Below, piece after piece: positions 13,001-25,000 of a DNA stretch of 64,000 nt. The stretch lies in the NCBI GenBank assembly GCA_907163345.1, contig CAJQUN010000002.1, positions 45,113,754 through 45,177,753 of the forward strand, given 5' to 3'. Position 1 is the stretch's first letter. Every line of letters begins with the position of its first letter. The translations under genes and the position numbers were made by a program. This DNA is from Haberlea rhodopensis (Eukaryota; Streptophyta; Magnoliopsida; Lamiales; Gesneriaceae). The notes beneath the pieces are model-generated. The model worked only from the letters and a program-made list of their open reading frames with translations. It was not told the DNA's origin and did no database searches.

Positions 13001-16000
13001 GCCTTTATAAACCACTTTAAATTTTCATCCACAACCAATGTGGGACAAGGGTATTACAATCACCCCTCCTTTAGAACGCGGCGTCCTCGTCGTGACCTAA
13101 CCCATCGATCCACCGGCACCGGGAATCTAGAGGTGGCTCCTACAGGTTCAAGATGTGGCTCCCATCATGTAGCACTTTGCCCCGCAGGTTCAAGAGGTGG
13201 CTCCCACGCACGTGGCACTTTGCCCCGCAGGTTCAAGAGGTGGCCCCCGTCGTGTAGCACTTTGCCCTTTAGGCTCAAGAGGTGGCTCCCACGCACGTAG
13301 CACTTTTTGCCCTGCATAGCACTTATCTCCCGGTGTTTTCAGCCGGTGACCGGCTCTGATACCATTCTGTCACGCCCCGGGCCCAGGCCCGCCAAGCGCG
13401 ACTGCACAATGGGCTCCTATAGCAACTACTTCTTATCCGTCCTCTCTCTACGAAAATGGTTAACCCAAGTTGCTATAATAGTCCATTGTAAGCCTTTATA
13501 AACCACTTTAAATTTTCATCACAACCAATGTGGGACAAGGGTATCACGCCCCGAGACCGGAGCGCGTGACACCGGCGTCGAATCCAAACATGATATTTGG
13601 ACACAACAAGCCTCGTGTACAGATCTATATTAAAACCAGTCTTTTATTCCATATTCAATTAAAATGTCATTACAACTTCAAATACGAGATCCAAAAGTCT
13701 CATTCTAAAAATCAAAGTGCGGAAACGTAAATAAGTAATAAATCTTCTTGAGACTTCTAGTGGATCACCATCCCCAGAATTGCTCTTGTTCCTCTTCTTC
13801 GATATCTTCTTCCTCGATTTTGTCTGGGAGGGGAGTTAAGGGGGGTGAGTGTTTGGGAAAAACACCCAGCAAGTAGGGGCCGATTGAACAGTAAAAACAC
13901 ATATAGCTTTATACAGAAATCATTTTAAACAATTCTAAAATCATAGATCTTGGATAAAAACACATAAACACATTTCTCCACATATTCACATATACTTATT
14001 GGATTCAAGAGGTGGCTCCCGTGGCATAGCACTTTGCTCTTAAGGATCAAGAGGTGGCCCCATGAATGTGGCACGTCCACATCATGTAGCACTTTGCCCC
14101 GCCGAATCAAGAGGTGGCTCCTACTCACGTAGCACTTTGCTCCGCAAAGTCCTTCGTTCATGATCATGTCATATACTTATTTGATTTAAAAACATGCTTT
14201 TCATAATGTTGTTCAATCGAAGTTTAAAAACATACATAAGGTTTGAAAACGAAATGAAGTTGTAGGAAAAACCCACTTACAGTTGGAAGTACGCGTGAAG
14301 GATGAATTCCGGGTTGCGAAAAAGCACAAGAGTTCTTCCTCCTTGCCTTGGAAAAATCGAAAATCTGAGTGTGTGTTGTGTGTGAGAGTTTCGAATTTTA
14401 GGAATGAAAATGATAGCCTTCTTCTTCTCATCTTTGGTATGACTTATAAAGAATTAAAGTGGTGAGGTCTAAATTTGGTTAGTGTAGGAGTTAGGGGATG
14501 GCAATCCCTTGACTCATGTCCTTCAATCCCATAACTCAAGTTCCACAATTTTGGATGATGATTTTGGATGGTATTAATTTGAATTGAGTGATAATATTTT
14601 ACTTGGGTGGGTAATAAATGAAGCACAAAATTTGGGGTCTTTACATCCCTCCCTCCTTATTGGAAGTTTCGTCCTCGAAACTGGAATCAACTTGGTTTTG
14701 AAAGAGGTATGGGTATTTCTCTCGCATCTTTTCTTGCAGCTCCCAAGTGGCTTCCCTTTCAGTGTGATTTGACCATTGAACCTTGACGTAAGGGATAGTT
14801 CTCCGCCTCAGTATTTGATCTTTAGTGTCCACGATCCGGATCGGAATTTCTTCGTACTTCAGAGTCTCATCCAAGCTCCCTTGATCCACCAGGGGTGCTG
14901 ATTCGAGTATATGGCTGGGATCGGCAATGTACTTCCTTAGTTGTGACACGTGGAAGACATTATGAATTCTGGATAGACTTGGAGGTAGAGCTATTCGGTA
15001 AGCCAATGTTCCAACTTTCTCAAGAACTTCAAAGGGTCCCACATATCTCGGCCTCAGCTTTCCCGCCTTGTCAAAACGGATGACTCCTTTCATGGGTGAA
15101 ACCTTCACGTAGACTTTTTCGCCAACGTTGAATTCTAATGGTCTTCTCTTCATGTCGGCCCAACTCTTTTGTCGATCTTGGGCTGCCTTGAGCCTTTCTC
15201 TAATGATAATGATTTTGTCAGTGGTGGTTTGTATTAATTCCGGGCCGGTGATGGCCATTTCTCCTACCTCGTCCCAGTATAGGGGCGATCGGCATTTGCG
15301 CCCATATAATGCTTCGTACGGCGCCATTCCTATGCTGCTATGATAACTGTTGTTGTATGCAAATTCGACTAGAGGTAATAGTTCGCTCCAGTTTGCGCTG
15401 AAATCTATGGTGCAAGCTCTCAGCATGTCCTCAAGAGTTTGGATGGTCCTTTCTGTCTGCCCATCGGTTTGCGGGTGGTAAGCTGTGCTAAGTGTCACCT
15501 TGCTTCCCATTGCTTGTTGGAAACTTTTCCAAAATCGGGATACGAATCTGGGGTCTCTGTCTGATAAGATGCTCACTGGAACTCCATGCAGTCGTACAAT
15601 TTGGTCCATGTACAAGGTTGCCAGTTTGTCGAGGTTGTAGTTCATGCGTACCGGTAGGAAGTGCGCGGATTTGGTGAGTCTATCTACAATTACCCATATT
15701 CCATCGTGACTTTGTTTTGATTTTGGTAAGCCCACTACAAAGTCCATGGAGATGTGCTCCCACTTCCACTCGGGAATCTCAAGAGGTTGAAGTAGTCCTC
15801 CAGGTCGCTGGTGCTTGGCTTTGACTTGTTGGCATACTAAGCATCGGGCGACGAATTCTGCGACGTCCTTCTTCATTCTATTCCACCAGAAATTTTCTTT
15901 AAGGTCTTTGTACATCTTTGTGCTTCCGGGATGGATGGAGAACTTTGATTTATGTGCTGTAGCCATTACTTATTGTCTAAGGTCTTTCACGTTTGGTACA

Positions 16001-19000
16001 CATAACCTTCCTTTCATCCATAAAGTTTCATCATCGTCTGTCGTGAAATCGGGTAAATTCCCTTCCTTAACTTGTTCTTTTAGTTTAGTCAGGCTAGGAT
16101 CCTGACTCTGGTCTAACTTAATCGTTTCTCGGAGGCAGGGATAGGCTGAAAGGGACGCTAAAATCATCTTTCCTGCGCCCTTCCGACTTAGTGCGTCAGC
16201 CACCTTATTTGCTTTCCCTGGGTGGTAGCTTATCGTAAGGTCATAGTCCTTTAAAAGTTCTATCCATCGTCTTTGCCTCATATTCAATTCCTTTTGGGTG
16301 AACAAATACTTGAGATTCTGATGGTCCGTGAAAATTTCACACTTGGCACCGTAGCGGTAATGCCTCCATATTTTCAAGGCAAAAACCACAGCTGCTAACT
16401 CAAGATCATGCGTAGGATAGTTTTGTTCATATGGTTTGAGTTGCCTCGAAGCATATGCAATCACTCTCCCTTCTTGCATGAGTACACACCCCAAGCCATC
16501 CTTTGACGCATCACTGTAGATCGTAAAGTCCTTGTCCTCGGGGGGTAAAACTAGTACCGGTGTGGATGCTAGCTTTTTCTTTAATGTCTCGAAGCTTTCC
16601 TCACATTCCTTACTCCAAATGAATTTTGAGTTCTTTTGTGTGAGTTTGGTGAGAGGTATGGCTATTGAAGAAAATCCCTCGACGAACTTTCGATAATATC
16701 CCGCTAATCCCAAGAAACTTCGAATCTCCGTTACTGTCTTTGGTATTGGCCAATCCATTACTGCTTCTACCTTTTTAGGATCCACTGACACGCCTCTTGC
16801 TGATATGATATAACCCAAGAATGCGACACTTTCTAGCCAGAATTCGCACTTTTTGAATTTGGCGTATAATTCTTTATCCCTTAAGGTCTGAAGGGTAAGA
16901 CGAAGGTGCTCTTCGTGTGCTTCTTTACTCGGAGAGTATACGAGGATATCATCGATGAATACTACGACGAATCTATCCAAAAATGGCTTGAATATTCGGT
17001 TCATCAAGTCCATGAATGCGGTTGGTGCATTTGTCAGCCCAAATGGCATTACTGTGAACTCATAATGCCCGTATCTCGTCCTGAAAGCGGTTTTTGGGAT
17101 ATCCCCCATCTTGACTTTCATCTGATGGTAACCCGACCTTAGATCGAGCTTTGAAAATACCTTAGCTCCTTTGAGTTGATCGAAGAGGTCATCTATCCTT
17201 GGAAGAGGGTACCGATTCTTGATGGTGATCTTATTTAGCTCACTGTAATCGATGCATAATCTCATGCTTCCGTCTTTTTTCTTCACAAATAGGACGGGGG
17301 CTCTCCATGGAGATGCACTTGGTCTAATTTGCTTCTTGTCCAAAAGTTCTTGTAGCTGCTCCTTAAGTTCTTTCAACTCAGCTGGGGCCATGCGATCAGG
17401 TGCCTTCGAGATTGGTGCAGTGCCTGACATTATGTTGATTTCAAACTCTACTTCTCGGTCTGGCACTAGTCCTGGCAATTCTTCGGGAAAAATGTCTGGG
17501 AAGTCTTGTACCACTGGAATATCCTCTATTTTAAGTTCGGCTCCTTCCCTTGCCTCGCTTATCGTGGCCAGATACAATTCTTTGTCGTCCTTCATGGCTC
17601 TCCAAGTTTGAGCCGCAGATAATAATGACTTCCGGGCTTTAGTTCTGCCACGGAAAATGACTTCTTTGTTGTCTGAAGTCGTTAGCTTGACGTTTTTGTT
17701 ATGACAATCAACTATTGCATGGTGTCTAGCTAACCAATCCATACCTAAAATGATATCAAATTCTACCATGTTGAGTTGAATCAGGTCAGCGCTAAATGTT
17801 TTATCGCTTATGCCAATCTTGCAGTCTAGATGGATCTTATTTGTCTCTAGAGTTTTGTTGGCGGGGGTCGCCACTCTATATGGTTCATCGAGTAAAACAG
17901 GTCTAAGTTTTAACTTCTTAGCAAACCTTTTTGACAAAAACGAGTGTGTGGCACCACAATCAAACAATACATAAGCATATAATTTGTACCTGCCACGACG
18001 TCACTCGCATCCTCCGCTTCTTCCTGAGTTATTGCATAGACTCGGGAATTGGGTTTGCTTTCTTTTGGCTTGATCGGTGGACCTCCAGTGCTTGTGTTAA
18101 ATCCCTTTTTATCCTCCTCAGGATAATCTGCGATTCTATGACCAAATTTACCGCATCTGAAGCATGCTCCGCTCACCTTACGACACTATCCAGTATGTGA
18201 TAGGTCGCATAAAGGGCATTTAGGAATGGCCTTATTAGTCTGTGAAAAAGCAGGTCCCTTGCTGTACTGGTTCGGTCTCTTAAATCTTTGGTCATTGTAA
18301 AATGGTCGTTGAGGTGGAGGTCGTTTGCGTTTGAATTCTTCCTCTCGACGTTGGATGTCGGCCTCAGCTCTAATGGCTGCCCCCATTACCAAGGTTTGTG
18401 GTTTCAAATATTGCCAGAGCTGACTGGATTCGACTGTTCAAACCCTTTTTGAAACGATGTATTTTTAAGTTTTCATCTGCCATGATGGTTGGGGCGTAAG
18501 TTCCAAGGGCATGGAACCTCGAAGAGTAATCTATTACTGACATCTCAGGAGTCTGCATCAGATTGTCAAATTCACTCAACTTTTGGATTCGAACTGCTAC
18601 TGGAAAGTACTGCTTCAGGAATGTGCTGCGGAAACCTTGCCAAGTGATCGGTCCTGCTTCTGTCAAAGATGGAGATATGCTTTCCCACCACTTTCGAGCT
18701 TGGTCCACGAGGAAAGGCGTCGTGACGTCAACCTTGATATCTTGAGGTACTTCAAGCAATCGGTGATGATTTTCAACTTCTTTTAGCCAGTTTTGAGCTA
18801 TTTCTGGGTCCGGGTTTCCATCGTAAGTGGGTACTCGATTTTTACGAAGGGATTCGTAATGATACTTGATCCCTTGTGGTTGCTGGACCGATGGTACTGG
18901 TGGCTGGTTGGCAGCTGGGTTTACAAATCCTTGAAGAGTTGTAGCCACAATAGTCGCGATTGCCATCAAATCCTCACGGTTTAAACCCACCCTTGGAGGT

Positions 19001-22000
19001 GATGGTGGAGGATCCTGGTTTCTGTCTGCCTCGTTAACGCTGCTATTGTTGGGAGGAAAAGCGTAGCTAGGGTTGCGGTTTTGACGAGGAGGTCGTCCAG
19101 CCATTTCCTACAATTTGAATAATTCTAAGGTTGTTGTGCAAAGGTGTATAGAAATAGGTCACGTTGGAAGTAGGCTTAAATGTAGAACAGAAAATCGATA
19201 CTTTTATTAATAATTGGAAATGCTTACAATTAAATCAAATGAGTCAAGCTTCTAGCGAATTTATTTAATTTAAAGTGCTTCTAAAACATCTTAGCATAAA
19301 TCATTCTACGAGCTAGTCTATCACTTCTCCGTCGCCTAACTCTTCCTCGTCTTCTCTCTCTTCCATAGGCTCTTCTTCATGGTTTTCTTCCTCTTCCATA
19401 GGTTCCTCTTCGGGGTCTTCTTCTCCTTGAAGGTTATCATTGATCTCTTGCAAGTTGTTTAGGGCGAACAACATTCCATTATTGGTCTCTGTCAAGTGTT
19501 CGTTAGTAATCTCCAGTGTCTCATTCCGAGCTCTTAGTTGTTCTATCTCTTGATTCGACGCCTGAAGCCTTGCATTTGCGACCCTGTGTAGAGTATCGAG
19601 CCTAGCGATTTCTTCCTTTGCTTCCCGGAGCTGTTCGTCGGAGTGGTGGTAGTAATAGGAGAAACGTTGAACTTCTTGGTGTAGATGGTCCCTTATCTCG
19701 AGAAGCTCGGTTATGTTTTGCTTGAGTCCCTCTACTTCACATTCTAGATTCCGGATCATATTGGTCGAAGCGCGAGTCGTCATTACCTAATTTCAAGGGA
19801 GTGGATATATATTAAATTTGGGGATTAATAAAAATGATAAGGAATAATTAAAAGAAACTTGGTCTCAAATTTATTTATTTATTTATTTTATTTTTTTATT
19901 ATTATTATTATTATTTTATTTTTTTTAAATTTCGAAATTGACTTGGGGGTTTTAATGGGTATCCTAAATTAATCAATAACCCATGATGAATTTGGAAATG
20001 ACTTACGAATTTAAGAGGAATTGATGGTTGAATTCTTGAATAATTATGGTTCAAAATTGGCGTCCTTTCCTTATCTGTAATCCGACGAAATCTTAGGGCT
20101 TTTACTACTGGCATTATTTCGAGCAAGATCTCGAATTTAATTTGATTTTTATGAGTTCGATTAAATCAGTAATGAAATTTTTCGAAATTTAGGGTTCTTA
20201 TGAGGCGTAAATCTTGTTTCGAAATTGAGCACTTTACTAATTCATAATTTCATTTTGATAAGGGGTTTTTGGTAGGGATTAAATATCGGTCAGAAACCCG
20301 AAATTAATTTGAAATATATGTTCGAATTGATGGAGAAATCGTTGGTCAAAATTTCGTCATTTAGGGTTTATAGGGCGTGAATTGCGGCTCGAAATTGATC
20401 GCCTTACCTCTTTTATAATTCTAAATCAATAAGGGGCTTTTATTATGGGGACAATTACGATTGACATACCAAAATTAATTGAAATTTCGTGTTCGAATTG
20501 TCAGTCAAATCGGATGCTGAAAATCGGCAACAATTAGGGTTCTTGAGCGTGATTTTAGGCTCAAAATCGGAGGCCTTCCCTTGTTGTTAATTTGAATTTT
20601 CCAGAGGGCTTTTGACATATACGTCATGTGGAATATTTACCCCGAATTATTTCAAATTCTACGTTCGGATTGATGGAAAAATGAATTTGGGATATTTCCA
20701 CATTTTAGGGTTCTAAGGCTAAATTTTCGGTCCTCAATTGACGTCCTTACTTCGTTTGGAAATCATTAAGACTATAGGGCTTTTATTAATCATACCATGA
20801 TTGGTAATACTTTAAGTTTAATTCGATTTTTATGTTCGGATTCGAGAGGAATTAAAGCTTAAAGTTTCGGCTAGGGTTCCGGATTGGGGGCGGAATATCA
20901 ATCGAAAATTAAGCACTTTCCTTATTATGTTAATCCAATTGGTTAGAGGGCTTTGGTTCGATGTATTTCAGGGAATAAAAACCCAGATTTAATTTGAAAT
21001 TGGTGTTCTAAAGTTTTGAAAAATCGTAGGTGGGTATTTTGTAAGAACACGAAAAAGGCATGATATTCGATCTGAGATTGGTCATTATCCCTTAATTGTG
21101 ACTCGCAATTGATAGAGGGTTATTGATCCCGATGTGATACCGACCAAGAATCCGGAGTTGATTGAATAACGGTGTCACGGTCCCGGAGAAATCATGGGTT
21201 GAATATGACGAGATTTAGGGTTCTTGGCTCGTCGAACTTCGCACATTTTTGGTCATTTCCGGCGACTGAAACTTGAAATTGGTCAAGAGTATTTGGGCTG
21301 TGAGTTCGTCCGAGGGTTGCGGTTATGGTGGTCGGTTCGTCCGGCGAAGCTGGTGCGGCAGGCGGCGGCGGTGCTGGCGGCAGTTTGCTCACGGTTGCTG
21401 CTTCGTTTATCTTTCAGATTTCAAGATTTTCGATTTTTTTTTTTTTTTTTTTTAAAAATATTTTCATCTTCAGATTTTTGGATTCCAACCGATTTTCGAT
21501 TTAATCAGTTGTCTATTAGATCCGGGATTTATAATTCGGTTGATTTATATCGACAAATCTTTTCACAGCGGGATCATGGAACCTGATTTTGCTCTGATAC
21601 CACTAAAATGTCACGCCCCGAGACCGGAGCGCGTGACACCGGCGTCGAATCCAAACATGATATTTGGACACAACAAGCCTCGTGTACATATCTATATTAA
21701 AACCAGTCTTTTATTCCATATTCAATTAAAATGCCATTACAACTTCAAATACGAGATCCAAAAGTCTCGTTCTAAAAATCAAAGTGCGGAAACGTAAATA
21801 AGTAATAAATCTTCTTGAGACTTCTAGTGGATCACCATCCCCAGAATTGCTCTTGTTCCTCTTCTTCGATATCTTCTTCCTCGATTTTGTCTGGGAGGGG
21901 AGATAAGGGGGGTGAGTGTTTGGGAAAAACACCCAGCAAGTAGGGGCCGATTGAACAGTAAAAACACATATAGCTTTATAACAGAAATCATTTTAAACAA

Positions 22001-25000
22001 TTCTAAAATCATAGATCTTGGATAAAAACACAAACACATTTCTCCACATATTCACATATACTTATTGGATTCAAAAGGTGGCTCCCGTGGCATAGCACTT
22101 TGCTCTTAAGGATCAAGAGGTGGCTCCCATGAATGTGGCACGTCCACATCATGTAGCACTTTGCCCCGCCGAATCAAGAGGTGGCTCCTACTCACGTAGC
22201 ACTTTGCTCCGCAAAGTCCTTCGTTCATGATCATGTCACATACTTATTTGATTTAAAAACATGCTTTTCATAATGTTGTTCAATCGAAGTTTAAAAACAT
22301 ACATAAGGTTTGAAAACGAAATGAAGTTGTAGCAAAAACCCACTTATAGTTGGAAGTACGCGTGAAGGATGAATTCCGGGTTGCAAAAAAGCACAAGAGT
22401 TCTTCCTCCTTGCTTTGGAAAAATCGAAAATCTGAGTGTGTGTTGTGTGTGAGAGTTTCGAATTTTAGGAATGAAAATGATAGCCTTCTTCTTCTCCTCT
22501 TTGGTATGACTTATAAAGAATTAAAGTGGTGAGGTCTAAATTTGGTTAGTGTAGGAGTTAGGGGATGGCAATCCCTTGACTCATGTCCTTCAATCCCATA
22601 ACTCAAGTTCCACAATTTTGGATGATGATTTTGGATGGTATTAATTTGAATTGAGTGATAATATTTTACTTGGGTGGGTAATAAATGAAGCACAAAATTT
22701 GGGGTCTTTACATGAGTTCTTATAAAAGGACGCATCGTCGAATTCATTCAGTCAAGGAAGAGTTTGGCCTACTTTTTTATCATTTGATTGATTGTCTCGC
22801 TTACAGAGAGAATTGATATTTATGATATTTTGCAGGCTGGAAACTATGTGAAAAATGAAGTGTGGCATGCCCTTATTGTCGTAATTACTAATGCTTCTGA
22901 TCTCCATGGATATACTGTTAGATCACTGTACAAGGCTGTACAAACAGCTAGTGAACAGGTACAAATTTGGTATTAATAATATTCACCTTTTCTTATATTC
23001 TTCTACTGATGCCTTAAAATTTTTCTGTCTTCACCAGGAAACTCTGGCTCGAGTTGCCGTTTGGTGCATCGGAGAATATGGGGAATTATTGGTCAGTAAT
23101 GCTGGAATGCTTGGTGTAGAGGATCCAGTAACAGTGAGTTCATACTTCTGAAAGTTTTTCTTATTCTTCGTATTCAAAGTTTCCTTAGAGTAGTTTGTAT
23201 GAGTTGGGAGTGTTGACAATTTAAATTTCACCAATTTGCGTGCTGTATGTTTGTGAACTATAACGACAATATTTAAATGGTTCACCAATCTGTGTGCTGT
23301 ATGTTTCTGAACTGTAACTGATAGATGCCTTAAAGAACTTAATGTTATTTTTTTTATGCCAATACTTTATTTGGAGCTTTAGTATGTTAGGTTAGGTTAT
23401 CAAGTTCAGTTGGTGCATTTGTGAAAAATGTATTTCCATTTGTATCATATTTTCTCTCTCCAGTTCGTTGTCATCAACCTGATGGTGAAATGTTTATTCT
23501 GCAAGGAAAATATGCACAGTCAATTGGCTTGATTCAGGCTTGGCAGTTCCTGTAATCTTCAAATTCCCCCTTTCTATTAGCACCGGTTAATGTCTTTTTT
23601 CGAGTCTCTGCATTAATGTGGTGCTGTTATTTTTCATTTTTGTTCTGTCTTCACCATCCATTCCTTGTTGTTGGATATACGTAGACATCATATTGCAACA
23701 CTTGTCAACCAATTTATAAACTCGATCACACGTCTACATCAAACATAGTTTTTATCTGATTTTTTTTGAAAATTTAGCTTCTGGACTGGGTTTCGCCAGA
23801 ATGCATTTGGCCTCTATTATCATACATCTTTAAAGCTCTTATCGTCCATGATAATTTGTATCTATACATCCATAGGTGGTAATTGAGTTCCTTCAGTTAC
23901 TTTAATTTGCTTGTTCTCTGCTATATCTAATTGATTTAGAATGTTTATTTGAAGCAGACTGAAATTTTTTAAACGATAAATTGACAAGCCTCTTAGCTGA
24001 GTTATCATATATGCATGGTTAAATGCTTGGGATGGATAGTTTTAAAATGCTCTATCACAATCTTTCTTGAATTCATGTTATTCCATTAGTCTTGTGAATG
24101 GTGCTTTAAAACTTCATTTGGGGACAACATTGATATTTTTGCTGTCTAGAGCAGGTAACAGAGGTCGATGCAGTTGATGTTGTAGAAACTGTAGTTCAGC
24201 GTCATTCGGCAGATCTCACGACTCGGGCTATGTGTTTGATCGCTTTTTTAAAGCTATCAAGTCGATTTCCCTCCTGTTCAAAGTATGTTCTCATTACTTC
24301 TTTGCAATCTTTGATAAACAGTATTGTCTGGAGCATGTCTACATATCTCCGCTGGTTTGTACTAATGTAGATGTTAATCATTAACATCTTCATATTTATG
24401 TATAATATTTGATCTTTATTTTTTATTTCTTTGCCTTGATTGACAGACCCGTATCTGCATGTGTCTGAACTCAGTGAGTTCTTGCGTTTATTTTACCGCT
24501 GTAACAATATATAACATTGATCGTTGCATGTACCTGTACATCTATCATGTCATAGCATTTATAGATTTATTCAGTCAATGCTTTAATTTTCTTTATGAGT
24601 CAGGAATTATTTCTGATTTATTACAGGAGAATAAATGATATCATAATCCATCAGAAGGGAAGCCTTGTGCTTGAACTGCAACAGAGAGCCATTGAATTCA
24701 ATTCTATTATTGAGAAGCACGGGAAAATCAGGTACAGTTACCAGCTTTTGTCTTTGATCGTATCTTTGCACATTCTTCCCTTTTGTTTTCTGCAAACTTG
24801 GTTATAAGATGATGAGGATGCTTTTGTTCAGGTCTGCACTTGTTGAAAGGATGCCAGTACTTGATGAGGCTACTTATAGCGGTAGGAGGGCTGGATATCT
24901 GCCTGATTCCTTTTCAACTTCTCGAGGAGTTCCACCGAAAATTCCAAATGGAGTTGCCAAGCCCACTTCAGCTCCGCTTGTAGATTTACTCAATCTTAGT

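Larger units (their letters stand above)
13542..22712 (-). mobile_element. Ty3-gypsy chromovirus, Tekay/Del-like
   Basis: LTRs 13542-14645 and 21609-22712 are each 1104 bp and differ by only a few substitutions and small indels, so the insertion is fairly recent. The + strand termini are TGTCACGCC...TCTTTACA; the left outer TG reads TA. The primer site (complement of GCTCTGATACCA, 21591-21602) is 6 bp inside the right LTR, and a purine tract (complement of TCCCTCCCTCC, 14646-14656) abuts the left LTR. Order in the element: leader with ~170-bp repeats, coiled-coil ORF, gag, PR-RT-RNase H, integrase, chromodomain-like C-terminus. A few stops and frameshifts break gag-pol. The Tekay label rests on protein motifs and layout. 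Confidence 0.93.
12866..22717. mobile_element. Composite insertion (TRIM + Tekay) in intron 9, flanked by TGAGT
   Basis: The 5-mer TGAGT lies immediately left of the TRIM (12866-12870) and immediately right of the Tekay 5' LTR (22713-22717). The two elements touch at 13541/13542, where no target duplication is visible. The simplest reading is that Tekay created TGAGT and the TRIM later entered the first bases of its left LTR; a recombinant element mobilised as one unit is an alternative. The insertion lengthens intron 9 to 10.8 kb. Confidence 0.7.
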
